From the NCBI GenBank assembly GCA_021202325.1, contig JAJQDF010000084.1, positions 1 through 13,928 on the forward strand: 13,928 nucleotides of DNA, read 5' to 3'. Below, one piece after another: positions 1 through 6,982 of the stretch. A model generated the notes under the pieces. It was given only the letters and a program-made list of their open reading frames with translations. It was not told where the DNA came from and made no database searches. Positions within the stretch are counted from its first letter, which is position 1. Each line of letters begins with the position of its first letter. A program made the position numbers and the translations under genes. The DNA comes from Clostridiales bacterium (GTDB lineage: Bacteria > Bacillota > Clostridia > Lachnospirales > Anaerotignaceae).

Positions 1-93
1 TTCAGCTTAAACAACGCACCAAATAAAATATTCTCTTAATTTTACTACAATTTTTGTCTTGTTTTCACAACCTATGTTTTGATTTCATTACAT

Positions 94-1479
94 TTATCTT
101 TTAATATTGTATTTCTCCATTTTGGTGTACAGTACCGAACGGTGTATGCCCAGCCTTTCGGCGGTTTTTCCTATCTTCCAGTCACATTCCTCCAAAGCAC
201 CGATTATATATTCCTTCTCGAATCTGTCCTTGGCGCTTCTCAGATCGTCGGTATAGGCCGATATTTTCTCGGTTTTTCCCTCCGGCGGAAGTGCCTGGCT
301 GTCCATTACCGCCAATATATTTGTGCGGCCATCGGTTATTACATACCGCTCAATCTCGTTGCGGAGCTCCCTTATGTTTCCCGGCCAATTATATTCGGCT
401 ATGCGCTTTCTCTGTTCGGATGTGAAGCGGACAGAGTGATTATATTTTTGGTTGTATTCCTTTATATAGTGATCGGTCAGCGCTTCTATATCCGCTGGCC
501 TTTCCCTCAGCGGCGGAATATGGACGGGTATAATGTTCAGCCTGTAGTACAAGTCCTCTCTGAATGAGCCCTCACGAACCATTTTCGACAAATCCTTATT
601 TGTGGCCGCAATTATCCTCACATCGGAATAAATTATTTCCGTTGCTCCGACACGCTTTATTTCACCGGAATCAAGAAATCTCAAAAGCTTCGCCTGCGTC
701 ATCGGTGTCAGGTCGCCTATTTCGTCGAGGAAAACCGTTCCGCCGTTGCTCATTTCGAATATTCCCTTTTTGCCGTTCCTGTCGGCTCCGGTGAATGCAC
801 CCTTTTCATAGCCGAAAAATTCCGACTCCATAAGCTCCGACGGTATAGCCGAGCAGTTTACCGGCATGAATACCTCCTGTGCCCTTTTGCTGTTAGAATG
901 TATAAAGTTTGCCAAAACATCCTTTCCGACACCGCTTTCGCCGTATATTATTATTGTGCTGTCGGTCTGAGCCATGTACTTCATGCTCTCAAATATATTT
1001 TTCATCTTGGCATCTGCGGTTATTATCTGACTGTAGCGGTTGTTGGCCTGCTGTATGAAAAGAAGGGTGTCCTTTATATCCATGCGTTTTTCCTTCTCCA
1101 GCCGCAGTTCCTTTTCCATCTCGTCCATGAATATTTCATCATGACTGAAAGCTATTATATATTTCAGCTTCCCATCCACATATACCGGCTTGGCCACGCA
1201 GTCTATTTTTGCGCCGGATGAATTTATACCCAGCTTTATCATTGCCTCTTTGCCGGTTTTTAAAACCGCCATTACTGCCGAGCGGTCGAGAACTCCCTCG
1301 TCAACCAGATCATATACCGTCATGGACAGCGCCTTTTCCCTTGTTATACCATACATTTTGGGCAGTGTATCATTGACATAAAGTATTTTTCCCTCACCGT
1401 CGGATATGAGTATGTTTCCGTAGTAGTAGTCCAGGTAGGTCTTTAACATTTCGAGAGTTTCCATATCGCTTATTTCCAT
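94..1479 (-). CDS. Sigma-54-dependent transcriptional activator (PAS-AAA+-Fis HTH)
   Basis: A 461-residue enhancer-binding protein that would use ATP hydrolysis to open promoters held by sigma-54 RNA polymerase. Residues ~10-115 look like a PAS sensor domain, followed by a charged linker or coiled coil (~116-150). The AAA+ core has Walker A GESGVGKD at 180-187, the sigma-54 contact loop GAFTGA at 227-232, Walker B TVFLDE at 248-253, a sensor-like AATN at 291-294 and RLN at 313-315. A Fis-type helix-turn-helix occupies ~434-459. There is no response-regulator receiver domain, so the input is probably a ligand or cofactor bound by PAS. The start is supported by GGAGG eight bases upstream. It follows the NadD-fusion gene by 24 bp on the same strand, so the two are likely cotranscribed. 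The domain call is firm. The target genes are unknown and I saw no convincing -24/-12 promoter in the window. Confidence 0.95.
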   Translation of the reverse strand: MEISDMETLEMLKTYLDYYYGNILISDGEGKILYVNDTLPKMYGITREKALSMTVYDLVDEGVLDRSAVMAVLKTGKEAMIKLGINSSGAKIDCVAKPVYVDGKLKYIIAFSHDEIFMDEMEKELRLEKEKRMDIKDTLLFIQQANNRYSQIITADAKMKNIFESMKYMAQTDSTIIIYGESGVGKDVLANFIHSNSKRAQEVFMPVNCSAIPSELMESEFFGYEKGAFTGADRNGKKGIFEMSNGGTVFLDEIGDLTPMTQAKLLRFLDSGEIKRVGATEIIYSDVRIIAATNKDLSKMVREGSFREDLYYRLNIIPVHIPPLRERPADIEALTDHYIKEYNQKYNHSVRFTSEQRKRIAEYNWPGNIRELRNEIERYVITDGRTNILAVMDSQALPPEGKTEKISAYTDDLRSAKDRFEKEYIIGALEECDWKIGKTAERLGIHRSVLYTKMEKYNIKR

Positions 1480-1503
1480 GATTCACGCCTCCGTAAGTCC
1501 GTC

Positions 1504-2673
1504 TTAAAGTCTCAATAATATGTCCGCCAAATCATTTTTCTGTTCTTCCTCGGCATAGAGCCTGTGGAGCCGCATGAAGTCCTCCACGCTCTCCGGCAGA
1601 AGATACTTCACGGAACGCCCCTCTCTTTGGGCTCTTCTTATATAGGATGAGGATATATCCAGAGCCGGAGCTTCTATAAGTCTGACCTTGCCGCCCCTCT
1701 CTCTGAGCCTTCCTATGGCCGCCAAGCCCATGCCGTTATATCCCGGCCTTGTAACCAAGGCAAATTCGCACATGCCTGCCAGCCTGTCGAAGCCCTTCCA
1801 GCCCATTATTGTTTCCATAACATCGGCACCGATGATAAAATACAGCTTGGCATCGGCATCGCATTTTTCTCTCAGCTCCGCCACGGTGTCCACGGTGTAG
1901 GCTATTGTTTTCTTCTCGGTCTCAATGGATGAAACACAAAAATATTTATTTGTTTTGGCCGCAAGGCATGTCATTTTATATCTATGTACATTGGAAGACC
2001 TTCCCACCTTATAGGATGTGCTTCCCGTCGGCATAAATATAACCTTTTCAAGGTTCAGCGCCTCTCTGACGGTCTCCGCCGCAATTAAATGTCCGTTATG
2101 TATGGGATCAAATGTGCCGCCCATTATTCCTATTCGCTTTATGCCGAAGTAATCCGCAGGCTCTTCCGCCCTCTGTTTTGTCTCCGAAAGGAAAACTATG
2201 TCGCTTTTTGCCGCCGCACCATAAGCCGAAACCGTTATAAATTTACTGCCGGATCTTATAAGCTGATTGTACAGCTCTATAAAATCATCCATGGTTTCGG
2301 CATTTTGGAATACTTTCCCTATCTGCTTATCAGGGGTTTCGGACGCAAAGACCATGTTTTCTTTTGTACAAACCATAAATCCGTTTGCTGTGGTCTTGCC
2401 GTCAAGCGGCTTAAAGCCGTTGTCAACTATGACACAGCCTGTTTTTCCGGCATCAACTATTGCTCCCGCAAGGATTATTTTATCGCCGAAGTCAGTCAGT
2501 GCTTCGGCCAATATTTCCGGCAAGCGGCTGTTTATCGAGCCGTTTCCGAAATTCATATTTTTAAGCTTTTCCAAAGCATTATTTATATCATTTTCAGCCC
2601 CATCTTCACAGAGGCCGCACACCGCTATGAGCGCACCGTCTGCCATAGCCGTATCAAAAATAAAATTCCCCAT
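1504..2673 (-). CDS. nadD: Nicotinate-nucleotide adenylyltransferase with unknown N-terminal domain
   Basis: The C-terminal ~210 residues are a canonical NadD, which converts nicotinate mononucleotide and ATP to deamido-NAD in NAD synthesis in the cytosol. The nucleotidyltransferase signature GGTFDPIHNGH is at 185-195, the FIIGADVMETIMGW block near 279-292 and ISSSYIRR at 340-347. Typical NadD proteins are about 200 residues, but this one is 389. Residues 1 to ~176 form an extra domain that I do not recognise. It is rich in short hydrophobic strands and Gly/Ala, has no signal peptide and shows no NUDIX box. The open reading frame is uninterrupted and starts at an ATG behind a GGGGAGAG ribosome binding site, so this is probably a true fusion. 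The usual Firmicutes neighbours of nadD (obgE, yqeK, rsfS) are absent. A sigma-54 activator gene follows instead. Confidence 0.9.
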   Translation of the reverse strand: MGNFIFDTAMADGALIAVCGLCEDGAENDINNALEKLKNMNFGNGSINSRLPEILAEALTDFGDKIILAGAIVDAGKTGCVIVDNGFKPLDGKTTANGFMVCTKENMVFASETPDKQIGKVFQNAETMDDFIELYNQLIRSGSKFITVSAYGAAAKSDIVFLSETKQRAEEPADYFGIKRIGIMGGTFDPIHNGHLIAAETVREALNLEKVIFMPTGSTSYKVGRSSNVHRYKMTCLAAKTNKYFCVSSIETEKKTIAYTVDTVAELREKCDADAKLYFIIGADVMETIMGWKGFDRLAGMCEFALVTRPGYNGMGLAAIGRLRERGGKVRLIEAPALDISSSYIRRAQREGRSVKYLLPESVEDFMRLHRLYAEEEQKNDLADILLRL

Positions 2674-2724
2674 ATAATATCTCTCCCCGGGCTTAATTTA
2701 TAAACTATGGTATCCCTGCGTCAT

Positions 2725-3626
2725 TCAATTCCTTGAAAGGACATTGTAAGCCTCAGAATCCAGTTCCTTCTTCTTCGAAACTATGAAATCAAAGAAATAT
2801 CTGCTGGCAATTGGCAGAACACTCTTATTTTTGTAGGCAAGGGAAACCGTTCTTTCAAGCCTAGGCGTAATTCTTTTGAGTACAATATTGTGGTGGTGGC
2901 GGTTGAGAACAAGGTTGAATATTATCGATATGCCAAGACCTTCCTCAACCATTGACATTATTGTATACTCGTCATAAACCACATACTGTATATTGGGCTC
3001 AAGGCCGTTCTTCTTGTAAAATATTCCAGAGGCTCACTGAGCTCGCCTTCGTCCAGAAGTATATAGGGCTCCTTCGACAGCTCCTCCAGCGTTACGGTTT
3101 CCTTATCCGCCATAGGATGATTCACCGGAAGAACCGCAAGCATTTCGTCCCTTTTGAGCGGAACCGTCATAAGTCCGTCGGCAGCATCGGGATTGAGAAA
3201 GCCGAAGTCAACGCTTCCGTCCTTTACCCAGCTGCTTATATTTGTATATTCTCCCTGTTTCAGCTCAAAATGAGCCATGGGATATTTTTCTTTAAACTCT
3301 TTTATGAGCCAAGGCAGCCAGTTGCATGAAATACTGGCGATGGTGCCGACTCTTACTACTCCACTTCCAAGTCCCCTCATTTCGTTTCGCTTTTCTATAA
3401 GCTCCCTGTGGGCATTATAGACATTCTTAATATAAGGTAGGAACTCGTTTCCGTCATGGGAAAGCTCCATGCCTTTTTTGGAGCGGATAATAAGCGTTGA
3501 GTCCAGCTCCTCCTCCAGAGATTTTATCATCTGGCTGACAGCCGACTGGGTGTATCCCATGCTTTCCGCCGCCCGGGTAAAACTTCCTGTTTCTACAACT
3601 TTTACAAATGCGCCGTATCTAATCAT
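2725..3626 (-). pseudogene. LysR-family regulator, frameshifted
   Basis: Two same-strand frames together make one LysR-type regulator. The N-terminal part (ATG at 3626) has the winged helix-turn-helix in residues ~1-60, including GYTQSAVSQ, and most of the effector-binding domain. It reads through EPLEYF, then switches to a wrong frame and stops after 222 residues. The missing C-terminus continues in another frame (VVYDEYTIMSMVEEGLGISII region to the stop at 2725). Adding one base in the A4 run at 3018-3021 (T4 in the gene) gives ...EYFYKKNGLEP... and a continuous 300-residue protein, a normal LysR length. The cause is either a real inactivating mutation or a homopolymer sequencing or assembly error. 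It is divergent from azlCD, whose natural regulator it would be. Its promoter at 3665-3693 is intact. Confidence 0.85.
3018..3021 (-). other. Probable one-base deletion in LysR gene
   Basis: The coding strand reads GAATATTTTACAAG here. One more T in the T run restores the downstream LysR frame exactly and makes the total length a multiple of three (903 bases including the stop). Confidence 0.75.
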
Positions 3627-3654
3627 ATGTATTAAACCCCCGAATAAGTTATTC

Positions 3655-3705
3655 TAATGTTATCATTATATAAATTCGTTTTACTAATGTCAATTATAAT
3701 GTTAT
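3655..3705. promoter_or_regulatory. TAATGT direct repeats, possible LysR operator
   Basis: TAATGT occurs at 3655, 3685 and 3697. The first and third copies extend to TAATGTTAT and start 42 bp apart, about four helical turns. The repeats cover the -10 and -35 region of both divergent promoters, where a LysR-type protein would be expected to bind. The sequence is AT-rich, so coincidence is possible. Confidence 0.35.
3665..3693 (-). promoter_or_regulatory. Consensus sigma-70-type promoter of LysR gene
   Basis: On the minus strand, TTGACA (3693-3688) and TATAAT (3670-3665) are separated by 17 bases, a perfect vegetative promoter match. Transcription would begin near 3658, about 30 bases before the LysR ATG at 3626. 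Confidence 0.75.
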
Positions 3706-3708
3706 ACT
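3680..3708 (+). promoter_or_regulatory. Probable azlCD promoter
   Basis: TTTACT (3680-3685), a 17-base spacer and TATACT (3703-3708) fit a moderate sigma-70-type promoter for azlC. It overlaps the -35 box of the divergent LysR promoter, so a regulator bound here could affect both genes. Confidence 0.55.
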
Positions 3709-3761
3709 TTAGCTGTAAAAAATGATATTTACCTGATATTTTTGTAATGCGGGGTGTGAAT

Positions 3762-4499
3762 ATGCTTAAAGGAGAAAATAAATTTTATAAAGGAATGCAC
3801 GACGGCATGGCCGTTGCTCTCGGATACCTTGCCGTATCATTTACACTTGGAATTGCCGCAAGAAAAGCCGGCCTTACGCTCTTCCAGGCAATGCTTGCCT
3901 CGGCTTTGAACAATACCTCCGCCGGAGAATTCGCCGCCTTTACCCTTATAGGCGCAGGCGTTTCCTATTTGGAGGTAGCCGTAACAACCCTTATATTGAA
4001 CATGAGATATGTACTCATGAGCTGTGCCCTTTCCCAAAAAGCCGATAACAGCATATCGACACCTCAAAGATTATTCATGTCTCATTATATCACAGATGAG
4101 ATATTTGGGCTATCAATAATGAGCGGAGATAAGCTGGATTTTAAATATGTTTTCGGAATTATCGCCGTCAGCGGCCCGGCGTGGACATTAGGAACTGTTC
4201 TCGGCGCACTCAGCGGCGGAATAATGCCGGTCAGCGTATTAAGCGCCATGAACGTAGCTCTTTACGGAATGTTTATTGCGGTAATCATTCCCCCGGCAAA
4301 AAAGGATAAGACAATTGCCCTTCTCATCGTGGTTTCGATGGTATCAAGCCTTCTGTTCTCGATACTCCCCGGTCTCAAAAATATTTCATCGGGCATGACT
4401 ATAATAATACTCACCGTTGTTATTTCTCTTGCGGCGGCAATACTGTTCCCCGTAGAGGATAAGAAGAAAAAGAAAGAGGTTGTCAGCTGTGAAGCCTAA
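3762..4499 (+). CDS. azlC: AzlC-family branched-chain amino-acid exporter, large subunit
   Basis: A 245-residue polytopic membrane protein of the AzlC family, which exports branched-chain amino acids (LIV-E type) together with a small AzlD partner. Hydrophobic segments fall near residues 13-33, 55-75, 127-150, 160-177, 184-204 and 211-229. The family-like NMR (80-82) and TDE (111-113) motifs are present, and a short Lys-rich tail ends the protein. I chose the ATG at 3762 because GGGGTG lies just upstream. An in-frame ATG at 3747 would add five residues but has no ribosome binding site. The gene is divergent from a LysR gene, the usual regulator arrangement, and its 3' end overlaps azlD. The substrate is inferred from the family; other amino acids are possible. 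Confidence 0.9.
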   Translation: MLKGENKFYKGMHDGMAVALGYLAVSFTLGIAARKAGLTLFQAMLASALNNTSAGEFAAFTLIGAGVSYLEVAVTTLILNMRYVLMSCALSQKADNSISTPQRLFMSHYITDEIFGLSIMSGDKLDFKYVFGIIAVSGPAWTLGTVLGALSGGIMPVSVLSAMNVALYGMFIAVIIPPAKKDKTIALLIVVSMVSSLLFSILPGLKNISSGMTIIILTVVISLAAAILFPVEDKKKKKEVVSCEA

Positions 4500-4794
4500 C
4501 GTATACGTATACATTTTAATAATGGCGGTAGTGACATACCTCATTCGTATGCTTCCGATGGTGCTTGTAAGGAAGGAAATACAGAATACGACAATAAAGT
4601 CCTTTCTTTACTATGTACCCTATGTAACTTTGTCAGTTATGACGTTTCCTGCGATATTATCTGCAACAAACAGTGTAATTTCAGCGGCGGCCGGCTTTGT
4701 GGTGGCAATTGCTGCGGCGATAAAGGGCTTCAGCCTGTTTAAAATAGCCATTTTCGCCTGTGTTACGGTATTTATATTGGAAATGTTTATATAA
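4489..4794 (+). CDS. azlD: AzlD-family branched-chain amino-acid exporter, small subunit
   Basis: A 101-residue membrane protein with about four hydrophobic segments (5-27, 39-58, 62-80, 82-100) and the AzlD-like TYLIRMLP motif near 16-23. It is the obligate small partner of AzlC in the inner membrane. I chose GTG at 4489 because AGAGG lies nine bases upstream. A TTG at 4480 would abut that ribosome binding site and is less likely. The reading frame overlaps the end of azlC by 11 bases, which implies translational coupling. Confidence 0.88.
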   Translation: MKPNVYVYILIMAVVTYLIRMLPMVLVRKEIQNTTIKSFLYYVPYVTLSVMTFPAILSATNSVISAAAGFVVAIAAAIKGFSLFKIAIFACVTVFILEMFI

Positions 4795-4809
4795 CAATAG
4801 CTGTTTTAA

Positions 4810-4941
4810 ATACCCGTTTAGCCAGCGGGTATCCTCTCCAAATAGTTATTACATCAAGGCCATGCTTACCAGCCCTATATGTACAAAATAGGATGTTGGC
4901 AAACATGGCGAATGCCCCGATGGTCTGCACTTCGGGGCATT
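4810..4941 (+). ncRNA. Candidate structured RNA or palindromic element
   Basis: Three hairpins lie in 132 bases. The first is a 7-bp stem, ATACCCG (4810-4816) with CGGGTAT (4826-4832). The second is a long interrupted hairpin: GCCATG (4859-4864)/CATGGC (4904-4909), a CTTA/CAAA internal loop, CCAGC (4869-4873)/GTTGG (4895-4899), then CCTAT (4874-4878)/ATAGG (4888-4892) with a 9-nt loop. The third is a perfect 10-bp stem at 4911-4920/4932-4941. The single G-U pair (4872/4896) slightly favours a plus-strand RNA. It could be the azlD 3' end, a leader for the downstream operon, a free RNA, or a non-autonomous mobile element with subterminal palindromes. I cannot place it in a known family. Confidence 0.4.
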
Positions 4942-4946
4942 TCTCA
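4911..4946 (+). terminator. Possible weak terminator after azlCD
   Basis: A perfect 10-bp GC-rich stem (AATGCCCCGA/TCGGGGCATT, 11-nt loop) is followed by TTCTC, a poor T tract. It could end azlCD transcription inefficiently, or simply be the last hairpin of the structured block. Confidence 0.35.
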
Positions 4947-5171
4947 TATGTTGAGTTGATTGTGTAAAGACTCACAGATGTTTTACTCGCTCACCAAAAA
5001 TTTTTCAAAATTATTTCCTTTTTATACACCCTATTTTCTTTCTGTCTACCAAAAGTCAAAATATTTTGTTATACTAATTATGCTGTACTTTTTAAATTTG
5101 ACCGATATTGCACCTAATTTTTACTTTCGTTTCACCTTTTGGAAATACCTTATTGTGGGGGCGATAATAAT

Positions 5172-5858
5172 ATGGTAACAATTTTAATCGTAGAAGACGA
5201 TGACATGGTAAGACTTCTTACCAAAATACGTCTCGGCTCTTCCTATAATATACTTGACGCCAAGGATGGAGAAGAGGCGCTGGAAATACTGGATCACGAG
5301 CATGTCGATCTGATAGTGGCTGATATACAGATGCCCAAAATGAACGGCTATGAGCTGGTGCGTTCCCTCAGGGAGGCCGGCAATGATATTCCGGTAATAA
5401 TAATAACGGCAATGGAATCCTTCGAGCACAAGAGAGAAGGCTTTGCTTCCGGAGCAGAGGACTACATGACAAAACCCATAAACTACGAGGAACTGACATG
5501 GAGAATAGAAGCACTGCTCCGCCGGGCAAGGATAGCCAACGAAAAATGCATAAACATAGGAAAGCTCAAAATAGACCAGAGCACATATTCGGCCAGCTAT
5601 GACGGAGAACCTATCAACCTGACCAACAAAGAGTTTGACCTGCTCTACAAATTTCTTTCCTATCCCAATGTTGTGTTCACAAAACAACAGCTTATGGACG
5701 ACATCTGGGGCTTTGACTCCGAGACCGAATACGGCACAATAAAGACATATATAAGCCGTCTTAGAAACAAGCTGTCAAAATGCAGAGACGTCGAGCTTAT
5801 ATCCATAAGAGGTCTGGGCTACAAGGCCGTTATACATAGCACGGAGGGCGCAAAATGA
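5172..5858 (+). CDS. OmpR/PhoB-family response regulator
   Basis: A 228-residue two-component response regulator. The receiver domain (~1-118) has the acidic cluster E8-D9-D10, phospho-acceptor D51 in LIVADIQMP, T79 and K101 in the TKP motif. A winged-helix DNA-binding domain occupies ~135-222 and includes LTNKEFDLL and the RGLGYK end motif. I chose ATG at 5172, behind TGGGGGC about nine bases upstream. An upstream in-frame ATG at 5139 would add eleven non-homologous residues. It overlaps the kinase gene by 4 bases (ATGA). It most likely controls the efflux genes just downstream, where a repeated TTTAAG motif precedes the TolC gene. Confidence 0.95.
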   Translation: MVTILIVEDDDMVRLLTKIRLGSSYNILDAKDGEEALEILDHEHVDLIVADIQMPKMNGYELVRSLREAGNDIPVIIITAMESFEHKREGFASGAEDYMTKPINYEELTWRIEALLRRARIANEKCINIGKLKIDQSTYSASYDGEPINLTNKEFDLLYKFLSYPNVVFTKQQLMDDIWGFDSETEYGTIKTYISRLRNKLSKCRDVELISIRGLGYKAVIHSTEGAK

Positions 5859-6880
5859 AAAAGAGACCTAGGGATAATACATTCAACATCAAGCCTATTT
5901 TTTTGATGGATATAGGCGTTATTGCTATTGCATTTTTTGCCTTCTGTCTTATTAAGCTTCTCAGCGACAATATGCAGCTGAGCGGCATACAAAAGGGCAT
6001 AATAGTGCTTGTCGTAATATCGGTTATAGTATTCATAGCCAGTCAATTCATGCTGACATACGTGCGGAAAAACATCCAGGTATTCCTGGACGGCATACAG
6101 GACGTGGCCGACGGCAATCTTGATGTAAAAATAGACGCCTCCGGCCCCTATGAATATAACTACGTATGCGAAAGCTTCAACAAAATGGTTGATGAACTTA
6201 AGAAAAGCCGAAAACAGCAGGAAAGCTTCACCGACGAATTTGTACACGAGTTCAAAACTCCTATATCTTCAATAAACGGCTTTGCAAAATATTTGGTCGA
6301 TACCGGAGAAGGAATAGAAACCGAGGAAAGGCTTAATATATTAAATATAATAGCAGACGAAAGTATGCGCCTTTCGGAGCTGTCAAACAACACACTGTTT
6401 TTGTCAAAACTTGAAGCCGTGGAAATAATCACCGACAAGCAGGAATTTGACCTGACGGAGCAGATAAAACGCTGTTCAATACTTCTTTTGCCTAAGATGG
6501 AAAAGAAAAATATTGAACTGGAGCTGTACCTGCCGGAGCTCAGCTACAGCGGCAACCAAGGAATGCTGGAACAAGTCTGGATAAATTTACTGTCAAATGC
6601 CGTGAAATTTACTCCGGAACATGGTATGATAAAGGTTGCCGGCCGTAAACTGCCCGACGGTGTGGAAATATCCATTGCCGACAACGGCATAGGAATGGAT
6701 GAGGAAACCCAAAGGCACATATTTGAAAAATATTACCAGCACAACAATGTCGGCAAGGTCAAAGGAAACGGCATCGGCCTGTCAATAGTACAGAGGGTAG
6801 TTACTCTCTGCGAAGGCCGCATTGATGTAAAGAGCAAGCCCGACGAGGGCAGTACGTTCACGGTTTTTCTGCCGGATTGA
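5855..6880 (+). CDS. HAMP-type sensor histidine kinase with minimal extracellular loop
   Basis: A 341-residue membrane histidine kinase, partner of the preceding response regulator. Two hydrophobic segments (~17-35 and ~47-67) are separated by only about ten residues, so there is no external sensor domain. A HAMP-like linker follows (~68-120). The dimerisation/phosphotransfer region has H131 in FVHEFKTP. The ATPase domain has the N box NLLSNAVKF (~244-252), DNGIG at 276-280, an F-box-like IFEKYYQ at 289-295 and GNGIGLS at 304-310. All catalytic motifs look intact. The layout resembles intramembrane-sensing kinases that detect envelope stress or an associated transporter. A 102-bp gap separates it from the efflux genes, with no terminator seen between them. 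Confidence 0.95.
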   Translation: MKKRPRDNTFNIKPIFLMDIGVIAIAFFAFCLIKLLSDNMQLSGIQKGIIVLVVISVIVFIASQFMLTYVRKNIQVFLDGIQDVADGNLDVKIDASGPYEYNYVCESFNKMVDELKKSRKQQESFTDEFVHEFKTPISSINGFAKYLVDTGEGIETEERLNILNIIADESMRLSELSNNTLFLSKLEAVEIITDKQEFDLTEQIKRCSILLLPKMEKKNIELELYLPELSYSGNQGMLEQVWINLLSNAVKFTPEHGMIKVAGRKLPDGVEISIADNGIGMDEETQRHIFEKYYQHNNVGKVKGNGIGLSIVQRVVTLCEGRIDVKSKPDEGSTFTVFLPD

Positions 6881-6897
6881 TTAAAGTTTTCTTAAAA

Positions 6898-6914
6898 TTT
6901 AAGCTTAATTTAAG
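6898..6914 (+). promoter_or_regulatory. TTTAAG-N5-TTTAAG direct repeat, likely response-regulator operator
   Basis: TTTAAG occurs at 6898-6903 and 6909-6914, an 11-bp period that suits a dimer of an OmpR-family regulator. The pattern matches the direct repeat known for CiaR in streptococci (NTTAAG-N5-WTTAAG). It lies immediately upstream of a possible -35 box of the efflux operon and directly after the kinase gene. Overlapping inverted symmetry (6891-6908) and the AT-rich context weaken the call. Confidence 0.45.
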
Positions 6915-6917
6915 TTT

Positions 6918-6947
6918 TTGACTTTCATTAAACCATAAAATTTTACT
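6918..6947 (+). promoter_or_regulatory. Possible efflux-operon promoter
   Basis: TTGACT (6918-6923) is followed after 18 bases by TTTACT (6942-6947), a weak -10. A weak promoter just downstream of the TTTAAG repeats would fit activation by a response regulator. Confidence 0.35.
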
Positions 6948-6982
6948 ATTAGGCACTGAAAATCAGAATAAGGAGGACAATA

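Larger units (their letters stand above)
4795..5171. other. Gene-free interval between azlD and the two-component operon
   Basis: No credible protein gene is present on either strand. The left half holds the structured block at 4810-4941. The right half (4960-5171) is AT-rich leader sequence that presumably contains the promoter of the response-regulator operon. I found only weak candidate boxes there: TATACT at 5070-5075 has no good -35, and TTGACC at 5098-5103 has a poor -10. Confidence 0.7.

Noticed and set aside
1504-2124. NadD as a separate gene starting at an internal ATG within the fusion
   Set aside because: The internal Met (residue 184) lies inside the first strand, just before the catalytic motif, so starting there would remove part of the fold. 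The longer frame has its own ribosome binding site.
79-2703. Long rightward reading frames opposite the regulator and NadD genes
   Set aside because: They are antisense to clear protein genes with intact motifs and show no family features of their own.
4895-4912. Possible sigma-54 promoter (TTGGCA...GGC)
   Set aside because: The GG and GC elements are one base too close for a -24/-12 promoter, and the bases are used in a hairpin stem.
4787-4975. A 62-codon leftward reading frame across the hairpins after azlD
   Set aside because: It coincides with the palindromic block, I recognise no protein family in it, and the stems explain the conservation-like look better than coding does.
5139-5171. 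A longer start for the response regulator
   Set aside because: The added residues do not belong to the receiver fold, and the ATG at 5172 has a ribosome binding site at a good distance.
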